A DNA stretch of 20,000 nt from Aestuariibius sp. HNIBRBA575 (GTDB lineage Bacteria > Pseudomonadota > Alphaproteobacteria > Rhodobacterales > Rhodobacteraceae), in NCBI RefSeq assembly GCF_040932005.1, contig NZ_CP162414.1, positions 1-20,000 on the forward strand, given 5' to 3'. The position numbers were made by a program, and so were the translations under genes. How positions within the stretch are numbered: position 1 is the stretch's first letter; every line of letters starts with the position of its first letter. The notes beneath the pieces were generated by a model. That model ran no database searches and was not told the origin of the DNA. It was given only the letters and a program-made list of their open reading frames with translations. Below, one piece after another: positions 6,730 through 13,843 of this stretch.

Positions 6730-7128
6730 TTAGAACAGCGTCAAAACCAGCCCCATGACACCACAGGCAATCGCTGCATATCCGCCATCTATGATGGTTA
6801 GTTTTATTGGTCGCATTGAATAGGTATTGTTCAATGCGATCCATGGCGCGATGAAAAACAACCCAATGCCGATCCCCGAAATCAGACCTTTGCCGATAGT
6901 ATCAATTTGCGACAGCTCAAACACGTGACGCATCATACCCGCGACAAACAGCTGACAAACGAAGCCTTTGGCATATAGCATCGGGTTCTGGCCGCCCACT
7001 GGTTGACCATTTTCATCCCGCGGCACGCCACTTGCATCCATCCAAGGTTCGGCCAACTTCATGTAATAGACTGACCCGGCGGCAAATGCCGCAGCGGTGG
7101 CAACAATAATATTGATGATTTCTAACAT
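6730..7128 (-). CDS. DUF1761 family membrane protein
   Basis: A 132-residue integral membrane protein with four hydrophobic segments at about residues 3-23, 53-70, 80-101 and 110-131. The pattern fits DUF1761 (PF08570): a first helix with AAAFAAGSVYYM, the WMDASG segment after it, and polar residues between helices 1 and 2. No function is known to me. The ATG is preceded by GGGAGAGGGA, a strong ribosome site. It follows the EVE gene on the same strand after 42 bases and may be the last gene of the tsaD run. Its stop codon lies inside a small palindrome TGTTCT-GTTT-AGAACA (6722-6737). Confidence 0.85.
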   Translation of the reverse strand: MLEIINIIVATAAAFAAGSVYYMKLAEPWMDASGVPRDENGQPVGGQNPMLYAKGFVCQLFVAGMMRHVFELSQIDTIGKGLISGIGIGLFFIAPWIALNNTYSMRPIKLTIIDGGYAAIACGVMGLVLTLF

Positions 7129-7170
7129 AGTCCCTCTCCCAAGGTTATTATTGGGTTCAGATTAGACATA

Positions 7171-7593
7171 TCAATCCGGTTTTGTCTGCCCCATTTGACA
7201 GACTATTTGCCATTCCGCATCCGTCACCGGCTGAACCGATAACCGAGAGTTTTTGACCAACGCCATATCCGCCAAATCCGGTGTGGCTTTGATTTGATCC
7301 AACGTGACGGGCTGTTCAAAGGGGCGGATCGCTTTGATATCAACACATTCCCAGCGCGGATCGTCGGTGGAACTGTCGGGGTGACTTTCGGCGCAGACCT
7401 CAATGATGCCCACAACCGATTTTTCTTTCATCGAGTGATAGAAAAAGCCCCGATCCCCGATTTTCATCTCACGCATGAAATTGCGGGCTTGGTAATTGCG
7501 CACACCATCCCATTCTTCTCCGGCGTCGGCCTTGGCGACCTGATCATCCCAGGACCATGTGTTGGGTTCAGATTTGAACAACCAATAGGCCAT
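7171..7593 (-). CDS. EVE domain-containing protein
   Basis: A 140-residue stand-alone EVE domain (PF01878), a PUA-like fold shared with human THYN1. Hallmarks are the N-terminal YWLFKSEPNTWSWDD (3-17), WDGVRNYQARNFMR (28-41), GDRGFFYHS (46-54) and VVGIIEV (60-66). EVE proteins are proposed or shown to bind modified bases in DNA or RNA; which ligand applies here is not known. The ATG overlaps the stop of the YciI gene by one base (TAATG), and a good ribosome site, AAGGTGAT, lies inside that gene. It is part of the tsaD-gpsA-yciI run. Confidence 0.93.
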   Translation of the reverse strand: MAYWLFKSEPNTWSWDDQVAKADAGEEWDGVRNYQARNFMREMKIGDRGFFYHSMKEKSVVGIIEVCAESHPDSSTDDPRWECVDIKAIRPFEQPVTLDQIKATPDLADMALVKNSRLSVQPVTDAEWQIVCQMGQTKPD

Positions 7594-7865
7594 TACCCGA
7601 TCACCTTGTTCCAGTGCTGGATGCGCACATCGGCAAATAGCCCGGCCTTTTCATAGGGGTCGTTTTGCGCCCAAGCCTGTGCATCGGCCAAGGTTTCCAC
7701 CTCTAGGATAATCATCGAACCGCACATTTCACCGGCCTCGTTTACAAAAGGTCCGGCCATTTGCACTTCGGATGATGCCTTTAGATATTCCACATGGGCG
7801 GGGCGGTTTTCCAACCGGATGTCCAGCGCGCCGGGTTTGTCTGTCGTGATTACAGCAACTAGCAT
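7593..7865 (-). CDS. YciI family protein
   Basis: A 90-residue YciI-like protein with the ferredoxin-like fold of the YCII/dimeric alpha-beta barrel superfamily. Visible hallmarks are the early strand LVAVITTDKPGALDIRLENRP, with RPAHVEYL supplying the conserved His near residue 24, MAGPF (36-40), and DAQAWAQNDPYEKAGLF (61-77), including the typical NDPY. The function is unknown; possible roles are small-molecule binding or an enzyme accessory role. The start codon follows the gpsA stop codon directly (TAAATG) and uses a GGAGGA ribosome site within the gpsA end, so the two are certainly co-transcribed. Confidence 0.92.
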   Translation of the reverse strand: MLVAVITTDKPGALDIRLENRPAHVEYLKASSEVQMAGPFVNEAGEMCGSMIILEVETLADAQAWAQNDPYEKAGLFADVRIQHWNKVIG

Positions 7866-8828
7866 TTATTCCTCCTTTAGGGGCCGCGACAGCAATTGCG
7901 CCATCGCGTTTTGTGGGGTCAATTCGCCGATCGTCAGGGCATAGACGGTGGCGCAAATTGGCAAATCCAAATGACGTTTCTGGGCCAGATCAACCACGGC
8001 TTTGGCAGTGGTGACACCTTCGACGGTGGTGCCCGCGCCAAATTGTTCACCGCGACCCAACGCCAATCCGTATCGGTAATTGCGCGACAGATCGGATGTG
8101 CATGTCAGCGTCAGATCGCCAAATCCCGACAGCCCAGATAAGGTGTCAGGCCCGGCCTTTAGATCCAGCGCGAGCCGCTGCATTTCGGCAAATCCCCGGG
8201 TCAGCAAAGCCGCCCGTGCGGAATCGCCCAAGCCCGCGCCGATGCAGACCCCGCAGGCAATCGCGATCACGTTTTTTAACGCACCACCCAATTCAGCACC
8301 GATCACATCACTGGATCGATAAAGACGCAAGGTCTGGGTGGACAATTGGCGTTGCAATTCCTTGCTGATATCTGTGACTTCGCAGGCCAAAGTCAGCGCG
8401 GTTGGCAATCCGCGGGCAATATCAGCTGCAAAACTGGGACCCGTCAGAATGGCGGGCACGGCGCTGGGCACTGCGGCCTGAATGATCCCGGTTGGCCCGC
8501 GCAGGGTGGTCAGATCGATCCCCTTACAGCAGGCGATCAATGATTTGTTGGCGAATTTGTCGGCGTTTTTCGTCAAAAACGGGCCAAGCTGCTGTGTGGG
8601 AAGCGCCAATAGCAAAACATCTGCCTGACAGGCTTCGGTCAAATCAGCGGTGACATCGATATTATGTGGCAGCTGAACACCGGGCAAACGGGCATCGTTG
8701 GTGCGCGTGGTTTGTAGCATTTCCGCAATGTGGGCGTCCCGCGCCCATAACGTAACCGGCCCGTTGGCAGAAATTGCAATGGCCAGCGATGTGCCAAACG
8801 CGCCCGCGCCAAGGATTGCGATACTCAT
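7866..8828 (-). CDS. gpsA: NAD(P)-dependent glycerol-3-phosphate dehydrogenase
   Basis: GpsA reduces dihydroxyacetone phosphate to sn-glycerol-3-phosphate, the backbone for phospholipids. The 320-residue cytosolic protein has the N-terminal dinucleotide-binding GAGAFG (7-12), CKGI (101-104), TGPSFAADI (129-137), the catalytic Lys185 in GGALKNV and [10 protein letters not shown] in the C-terminal helical domain, all as in the family. Its length is normal (about 320-340). The ATG overlaps the stop of tsaD (ATGA at 8828-8825), a gene pair common in Alphaproteobacteria. The YciI gene follows with no gap. Confidence 0.97.
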   Translation of the reverse strand: MSIAILGAGAFGTSLAIAISANGPVTLWARDAHIAEMLQTTRTNDARLPGVQLPHNIDVTADLTEACQADVLLLALPTQQLGPFLTKNADKFANKSLIACCKGIDLTTLRGPTGIIQAAVPSAVPAILTGPSFAADIARGLPTALTLACEVTDISKELQRQLSTQTLRLYRSSDVIGAELGGALKNVIAIACGVCIGAGLGDSARAALLTRGFAEMQRLALDLKAGPDTLSGLSGFGDLTLTCTSDLSRNYRYGLALGRGEQFGAGTTVEGVTTAKAVVDLAQKRHLDLPICATVYALTIGELTPQNAMAQLLSRPLKEE

Positions 8829-9907
8829 GCCTTTGCCCCTTTTTTGCCGGACCCTAGCAAGGCAGGCGCCGATTGGTCCAGCGGCCAGCGGGGCCGGGCG
8901 GACAGGGACATGTCATCGAACCGACCCAAGCCAAACAATTCAGACCCGGCATAGGCGATCATGGCGGCGTTATCTGTGCATAATGCCAAAGGTGGCGCCA
9001 AAAACCGGACATCCATGTCCGCGCAAAGCGCCTGCAATTGCGCGCGCACCTGCGTGTTTGCCGCAACGCCCCCGGCGACGGCCAAAACCGGCTCTGCCGG
9101 AGAAAGCGCGAGGTATTCCATCAATGCGCGGCGGGATTTTTCGGTCAGAACATCACACACGGCCTGTTGAAAAGAGGCCGCCAAATCGGACCGGTCACGT
9201 TCGGGTAAACCGGATTTTTCTGCAACAATTGCATCACGCGCGCGCAGCAACGCGGTTTTCAACCCGGAAAAGGACATATCACATCCGGGACGATCCAATA
9301 ATGGCCGGGGGAGTTTGAAACGTTTGGCATCCCCTTGGGTTGCGGCCTGTTGGATGGAGGGGCCACCGGGTTGTGGCAGGGCCAGCAAACGGGCGGTTTT
9401 GTCAAAGGCTTCGCCGGGGGCGTCGTCAATTGTGCCGCCAAGCCGGGTAAATTTTTCAGGTCCGTGCACGATCAAAAACTGACAATGCCCACCAGAAACG
9501 AGCAACATCAGATAGGGATAGACGCATTGATCCGTCAACCGAGGCGTCAAGGCGTGACCCGCTAAATGATTGACCCCAATCAATGGCTTACCGGACGCAG
9601 CCGACAGACCTTTGGCGCACATCACCCCGGACAAAACCCCCCCGATCAGACCAGGGCCGGCCGTCACGGCGATCGCGTCTAGGTCGGCCAAGGTCGTGTT
9701 GGATTGATGCAGGGCCTCTTCTATACAAAGGTCGATTTTTTCTGCGTGGGCTCGGGCTGCAATTTCGGGGACGACGCCGCCAAAATCTGCGTGCAGTTCG
9801 GTTTGCCCATAAACGAAGGACGCCAAAACGTCGTTACCCCGTACAATGGCAGCGGCTGTATCATCGCAGCTGCTTTCGATTCCTAAGATGGTGAATGGTT
9901 TGGTCAT
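8825..9907 (-). CDS. tsaD: tRNA N6-adenosine threonylcarbamoyltransferase TsaD
   Basis: TsaD transfers the threonylcarbamoyl group to A37 of tRNAs that read ANN codons, working with TsaB and TsaE. The protein begins [16 protein letters not shown] (7-22), has the metal-binding pair His114 and His118 in NHLAGH, the phosphate-loop strand [10 protein letters not shown] and [11 protein letters not shown] near the C-terminus, all typical of the Kae1/TsaD ATPase fold. I chose ATG 9907 (360 residues), where the family sequence starts and a GGAA lies 6 bases upstream; the frame stays open to 9961, but the extra residues look unlike the family. It heads the minus-strand run with gpsA and diverges from hemD. 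Confidence 0.97.
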   Translation of the reverse strand: MTKPFTILGIESSCDDTAAAIVRGNDVLASFVYGQTELHADFGGVVPEIAARAHAEKIDLCIEEALHQSNTTLADLDAIAVTAGPGLIGGVLSGVMCAKGLSAASGKPLIGVNHLAGHALTPRLTDQCVYPYLMLLVSGGHCQFLIVHGPEKFTRLGGTIDDAPGEAFDKTARLLALPQPGGPSIQQAATQGDAKRFKLPRPLLDRPGCDMSFSGLKTALLRARDAIVAEKSGLPERDRSDLAASFQQAVCDVLTEKSRRALMEYLALSPAEPVLAVAGGVAANTQVRAQLQALCADMDVRFLAPPLALCTDNAAMIAYAGSELFGLGRFDDMSLSARPRWPLDQSAPALLGSGKKGAKA

Positions 9908-9918
9908 GACGGTTCCGG

Positions 9919-9946
9919 TTGCACACCTGTCCAAGGCAGGTAACAC
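9919..9946 (+). promoter_or_regulatory. Weak candidate hemD promoter
   Basis: TTGCAC (9919-9924) and TAACAC (9941-9946), 16 bases apart, could be a rightward promoter in the 73-base tsaD/hemD gap. The spacer contains GGCAGG (9935-9940), which is matched by CCTGCC at 9954-9959, a possible hairpin in the leader. The matches are poor and this is a guess. Confidence 0.25.
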
Positions 9947-9980
9947 TTGGATGCCTGCCAAACAACATCTCAGGAGTCAT

Positions 9981-12029
9981 GTGACGCGTCCTATTGTGCT
10001 TGTAACCCGTCCGGCTGCATCTGCTCAGCGGTTTGTCGACGCTTTAAAAACCGGTTTGCCGGATCAGTTCGACACGATTGTATCACCGGTTCAGCGGATA
10101 GAGCCCGCGAATTGCGTGATTCCAAATGCGGATCATTACATTTTTACGTCGGCCAACGGTGTTGCGCAGGTTGTTCAAGGCGCGACCGATCCGGCGATTC
10201 TGACAAAAACAGCCTATTGTGTAGGGGATCGCACCGCGTTGACGGCCCGCGAGGCGGGTTTTCAGGCACTGTCCGCGCAGGGATCCGCCAAAGAATTGAT
10301 AGCGTTGATTTTGCTGGCGGACCCGGATGGCGACTTGCTGCATGTGCGCGGGGAACATAGTCGCGGTAATCTGGCGGAACATCTGCGGGATGCGGGCTTA
10401 CACGTGCGGGAAATCATCGCCTATCGTCAGATCGAGCAAGAGTTGAGCCCGCAAGCAATCCAAGCGCTTGGGGGAGAAAGGCCGGTGATCCTTCCCCTGT
10501 TTTCACCGCGCTCGGCGCATATTCTAAGCAAGGCAGGCCCCTTTGCGGCGCCTTTATCCATCATCGCCATGAGCGAGGCCGTTGCCGATGCTGCCAAGGA
10601 AATTCCTTGTTCTCGGGTCACAATTTCTGATCTGAAGACCGAAAATATGATGATAAATGCTGTTGAGACAGAAATTGGACGTTTTGTCCTAGAGGAGCAG
10701 CAGGTAAGACCCCATATGAATGGGGTAAGTATTGAATCCCAACCGGCGCGGCCGGGTGGCATTATTGAAGAGGGTGGTACAGTGGCCAATTCCGCGGACG
10801 AAACCAACACGCCTGATCCTGTCGACGAGAAAGACATCGTTGATACGGCAACAGACGCAGTGGAAGAAACTCAGAAACAGGCGGATACCGCCGAAGAGAG
10901 TTCCGAGGCGGAAACGCCCGACGCGGGTGATCACGATGACGCAGACCCATCCCAAGAGGATGAGGCAACAGACGATCCCAACGATCACGACGCGGATCAA
11001 GACGAGATTGATGATCTGGTCGATGAGGATGTTGCCACAACCACAGACCCGGCCCCTGAGATTGTCAAAGAAACGGTGATCGAACGCAAAGGCGGATTTG
11101 TTCCCATGTTGTTGGGTGGCTTGGTTGCTGGCGGGATCGGTTATGGCGTCGCGATGTATCAAAACCCTGATGACGGTACGGATTTGGCGGCATTGGTCGC
11201 AGCGCAGGCTGAGCAAATTGCCGCGCTAGACAGCCAGATCGCTGATCTGCCCGCAGCGCCAGATTTGACCGGATTAGAAACAGCCGCTCAACAGGCCGGT
11301 GATCAAATCGCCGCCGTTGAAATGCAAGTCGCGGACGGGTTGGCTGTGCTTGAACAACGGCTGGCGGACTTGGAAAAGGCACCGTCATCCGATGGAACCC
11401 TGTCCCAAGCCGCAATCGCAGCTTATGAACGCGAAGTTGCTCAAATGCGCGTTCAGGTCGAAAACGCGCTAGAACTGGCGTCTCAGGCCCATGCCGCGCA
11501 AGAGGCCAGCGATCAAATGACCGCCGAAGCGGCCCGTGACGTCACTGCGCGTGCCGCGTTGGGCCGGGTGCAGGCTGCGCTTGAAACGGGTGCACCTTTT
11601 GAGGCGGCATTGTCTGACGTCATGGCCAATTCTGACATCGAAATCCCCGCAGCCTTGGCTGACATCGCAACAGACGGTGCCCCTTCCGTTGCCGCACTCA
11701 AAGAAACATTCCCAGAGGCCGCCCGCGCCGCATTGGACGCCGCCCGCGCCGAAGGCGTTGACGAAAACGCCGGTGGTCTAGGTGGTTTTCTGCGAGGTCA
11801 ATTTGAGGTGCGTTCCGTTGAACCCCGAGAAGGAAGCAGCCCCGATGCTGTTTTGTCCCGCGCAGAGGCCGCCTTAAAAGAAGGCCGCTTATCTGACGCG
11901 ATTGCAGAAACAGAAAGCTTGCCCGAAGTTGTGCGTGCCGAAATGTCCGCCTTCCTCGCTTTGGCTCAGCTGCGCATAGATGCGTTGGCTGCTGCACAAT
12001 CTTTGTCCCAATCCCTTAACGAGAACTGA
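9981..12029 (+). CDS. hemD: Uroporphyrinogen-III synthase fused to a Mic60/mitofilin-like membrane protein
   Basis: One 682-residue frame with two parts. Residues 1-240 are a full-length HemD, which closes hydroxymethylbilane to uroporphyrinogen III: PIVLVTRP (4-11), the YIFTSANGV strand, LLHVRGEHSRGNL and the ILPLFSPRSA segment. Residues 241-267 are a Gly/Pro/Glu-rich linker. Residues about 268-365 are very acidic, 373-393 are a membrane helix (FVPMLLGGLVAGG), about 400-530 are coiled coil, and the C-terminal 120 residues look like the mitofilin domain of bacterial Mic60 (COG4223). In relatives these are usually separate neighbours. No stop separates them here. GTG 9981 follows AGGAG (9972-9976). 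An internal GTG at 10782 with its own ribosome site could also give free Mic60 (415 residues). Confidence 0.88.
   Translation: MTRPIVLVTRPAASAQRFVDALKTGLPDQFDTIVSPVQRIEPANCVIPNADHYIFTSANGVAQVVQGATDPAILTKTAYCVGDRTALTAREAGFQALSAQGSAKELIALILLADPDGDLLHVRGEHSRGNLAEHLRDAGLHVREIIAYRQIEQELSPQAIQALGGERPVILPLFSPRSAHILSKAGPFAAPLSIIAMSEAVADAAKEIPCSRVTISDLKTENMMINAVETEIGRFVLEEQQVRPHMNGVSIESQPARPGGIIEEGGTVANSADETNTPDPVDEKDIVDTATDAVEETQKQADTAEESSEAETPDAGDHDDADPSQEDEATDDPNDHDADQDEIDDLVDEDVATTTDPAPEIVKETVIERKGGFVPMLLGGLVAGGIGYGVAMYQNPDDGTDLAALVAAQAEQIAALDSQIADLPAAPDLTGLETAAQQAGDQIAAVEMQVADGLAVLEQRLADLEKAPSSDGTLSQAAIAAYEREVAQMRVQVENALELASQAHAAQEASDQMTAEAARDVTARAALGRVQAALETGAPFEAALSDVMANSDIEIPAALADIATDGAPSVAALKETFPEAARAALDAARAEGVDENAGGLGGFLRGQFEVRSVEPREGSSPDAVLSRAEAALKEGRLSDAIAETESLPEVVRAEMSAFLALAQLRIDALAAAQSLSQSLNEN
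10770..10784 (+). promoter_or_regulatory. Internal ribosome site and GTG start for the Mic60 part
   Basis: GAGGG (10770-10774) lies 7 bases before an in-frame GTG (10782-10784) that would start a protein MANSADETN, a plausible start for the acidic, cytoplasmic N-terminus of Mic60. A 7-base-pair hairpin (ACCCCAT-ATGA-ATGGGGT, 10709-10726) lies between the HemD end and this site. This looks like the remnant, or still working, start of a once separate gene. Confidence 0.5.
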
Positions 12030-12037
12030 GGCCCGCC

Positions 12038-13528
12038 ATGCTCTGGTCACTGATCAAAATTCTGGCCTTTGTCGCCATTGTCATCGCCGCCACCTATGCT
12101 GGCGCTAGCTTAATGGAAACGTCCGGTGGGGCGCTTGTCACCATTGGCGGATACGAAATCGCATTGTCACCGTTGCAATTGGTCATCGGACTGGTGGTTT
12201 TGGTAGCTCTGGTTTGGTTGACGTTCAAATTGATCGGGTTCCTGATCGCGGCCTTCAAATTTCTGAATGGCGATGAAACCGCGATTTCCCGGTATTTCCT
12301 GCGCAATCGTGAACGTCGCGGATTTGACGCTTTGTCCGAGGGTATGATGGCGTTGGCATCCGGCGAAGGACGTTTGGCGCTGGCCAAAGCCGCCAAAGCT
12401 GAGCGGTTTTTGAACCGCCCGGAATTGACCAATATTCTGACCGCGCAGGCTGCTGAGTTGGCAGGGGACAAAGGCAAAGCCGAAGCAACCTACAAAGCAT
12501 TGCTGCAAGACGACCGGACCCGGTTTGTTGGGGTGCGCGGGATCATGAAGCAAAAGCTGGATGCCGGCGACACGGATACAGCGATGCAATTGGCCGAAAA
12601 AGCGTTGGCGCTGAAACCGCGTCATGTTGAAACCTCTGATACATTGCTGCAGTTGCAGGCCGCAAAAGAAGATTGGGTTGGCGCACGTAAAACATTGGCG
12701 AACAAGCTGAAAACGGGGTCGTTGCCGCGCGACGTGCATCGTCGTCGTGACGCTGTTTTGGCCCTGACCGAAGCCAAGGATATTTTGGCTGAGGGTAAAT
12801 CTGTTGAAGCCCGTGAAGCCGCGATCGAAGCCAACCGTTTGTCGCCTGATCTGATTCCGGCCGCTGTAATGGCCGCGCATGCCTATGTGGATGCTGGCAA
12901 CACGCGTGCAGCAACCAAAGTGATCAAGAAGACATGGGAAACCCGTCCGCATCCTGATTTGGCGGCGGCCTTTGCTTCTATTGTGCCCGATGAAACCCCT
13001 GACGCCCGGATCAAACGGTTCCGCGCCCTGACGCGTGTTCATGCTGACAATCCAGAAACAAAGATGTTGCTGGCCGAGCTTAACATCGCGGCTGAAAACT
13101 TTCCCGAAGCGCGCCGCGCGCTGGGCGATCTGGTCGAAAGCAATCCAACCGCGCGCAGTCTGACCATCATGGCAGCGATTGAACGCGGCGAAGGTGCAAA
13201 TGATCAGGTGGTGCGTGGCTGGCTGACCAAAGCGCTGGTCTCCCCGCGGGGTCCGCAATGGGTCTGTGACAATTGTCAGTCGATCCATCCTGAATGGGCG
13301 CCAGTGTGTTCAAACTGCAAAAGCTTTGACACTTTGTCTTGGAACACTCCATCCGAAGGTGAGGTCGCCATGCCCGCCAGCACGGAAATGTTGCCGTTGA
13401 TTGTCGGTCAAATCGAAGATCAGACCAACGCGGCTGAGGATGCGGAAATCGTTGAATCAGAACTGGATGACGTGCCAGAAGCAGAGATCATCACAGAGAC
13501 AGATGAGGCAAAAGAAACCCTGAAATAG
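12038..13528 (+). CDS. hemY: HemY-type TPR membrane protein
   Basis: A 496-residue protein of the HemY N-terminal family, named from its place in haem operons; its biochemical role is not settled. It has two membrane helices (about 4-24 and 44-74), then a cytoplasmic helical-repeat region with TPR-like repeats (about 95-395) and a zinc-ribbon-like tail with Cys410-Cys413 and Cys424-Cys427 (CDNC and CSNC), followed by an acidic tail. The tail recalls the rubredoxin-type end of LapB, which also carries TPRs. The ribosome site TGAGG overlaps the stop of the HemD-Mic60 frame, 6 bases before the ATG, so the two are one transcript. A terminator follows 13 bases after the stop. Confidence 0.9.
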   Translation: MLWSLIKILAFVAIVIAATYAGASLMETSGGALVTIGGYEIALSPLQLVIGLVVLVALVWLTFKLIGFLIAAFKFLNGDETAISRYFLRNRERRGFDALSEGMMALASGEGRLALAKAAKAERFLNRPELTNILTAQAAELAGDKGKAEATYKALLQDDRTRFVGVRGIMKQKLDAGDTDTAMQLAEKALALKPRHVETSDTLLQLQAAKEDWVGARKTLANKLKTGSLPRDVHRRRDAVLALTEAKDILAEGKSVEAREAAIEANRLSPDLIPAAVMAAHAYVDAGNTRAATKVIKKTWETRPHPDLAAAFASIVPDETPDARIKRFRALTRVHADNPETKMLLAELNIAAENFPEARRALGDLVESNPTARSLTIMAAIERGEGANDQVVRGWLTKALVSPRGPQWVCDNCQSIHPEWAPVCSNCKSFDTLSWNTPSEGEVAMPASTEMLPLIVGQIEDQTNAAEDAEIVESELDDVPEAEIITETDEAKETLK

Positions 13529-13541
13529 GGCTTCCATCTTG

Positions 13542-13574
13542 TTTGGCGGGGCGGTATTCACTCCGCCAAATTTT
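13542..13574 (+). terminator. Terminator after hemY
   Basis: TTTGGCGGGG (13542-13551) pairs with CTCCGCCAAA (13561-13570) over 10 positions with one wobble and a 9-base loop, followed by TTTT. It closes the hemD-hemY transcript. Confidence 0.8.
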
Positions 13575-13606
13575 GCGATTCTTGGTCGATTGCAACGTTT
13601 GAAAAT

Positions 13607-13682
13607 GCCTCAATAGCTCAGCTGGTAGAGCAGGTCCTTCGTAAGGACAAGGTCGGGGGTTCGAGTCGCTCTTGAGGCACCA
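13607..13682 (+). tRNA. tRNA-Thr (CGT anticodon)
   Basis: The 76-base cloverleaf has a perfect 7-pair acceptor stem (GCCTCAA/TTGAGGC), discriminator A and encoded CCA, D-arm GCTC/GAGC with the GGTA loop, anticodon loop TTCGTAA (CGT, reads ACG) and T-loop TTCGAGT. Two pairs are broken: 27-43 is G-A (13633/13649) in the anticodon stem and 52-62 is G-G (13658/13668) in the T-stem; 50-64 is G-U. A CGT tRNA is dispensable where a TGT tRNA reads ACG, so slow decay is conceivable, but the overall structure is intact. Only 32 bases separate it from the hemY terminator, and I see no clear promoter there. Confidence 0.9.
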
Positions 13683-13704
13683 TTTTATTCCCGCATCATC
13701 AAAG

Positions 13705-13740
13705 CAACGCCACCATTGCGACGTTCAATGGTGCTGGTTG
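13705..13740 (+). repeat. Imperfect palindrome downstream of the tRNA
   Basis: CACCATTG (13711-13718) pairs perfectly with CAATGGTG (13726-13733) around CGACGTT; outer arms CAAC (13705-13708) and GTTG (13737-13740) extend it across a small internal loop. No T-run follows. It begins 22 bases after the tRNA CCA and may guide 3' processing or be a decayed terminator. Confidence 0.6.
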
Positions 13741-13788
13741 ACGGTCGTGTCATTGAGGGAATGTTTTGCCCATTTCATCCGGGGCTTT

Positions 13789-13826
13789 TTGTGAAAGCAG
13801 CGCGAACCGCTTTCACAATGTTTTTT
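13789..13826 (+). terminator. Terminator of the tRNA transcript
   Basis: TTGTGAAAGC (13789-13798) pairs perfectly with GCTTTCACAA (13809-13818) around a 10-base loop and is followed by TG and six T (13821-13826). It is oriented rightward, so it serves the tRNA or any readthrough from hemY. The rest of 13683-13843 holds no gene that I can support. Confidence 0.85.
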
Positions 13827-13843
13827 AGCAGGCTGGGTGGTGG

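Noticed and set aside
6722..6737. LexA (SOS) box at TGTTCT-GTTT-AGAACA
   Set aside because: Alphaproteobacterial LexA sites are direct repeats GTTC-N7-GTTC; this is an inverted repeat at a gene's stop codon.
10689..11216. Open 175-codon minus-strand frame, hydrophobic and cysteine-rich
   Set aside because: The composition arises from reading the acidic Asp/Glu-rich Mic60 region backwards; there is no start context.
12167..13288. Open 373-codon frame on the minus strand opposite hemY
   Set aside because: It is the shadow of a clearly real, conserved gene on the plus strand; the translation shows no domain and an odd composition rich in Gln, His and Phe.
13683..13843. Integration remnant downstream of the tRNA gene
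   Set aside because: tRNA 3' ends are common integration sites, but I find no repeat of the tRNA end, no integrase and no change of gene content here.
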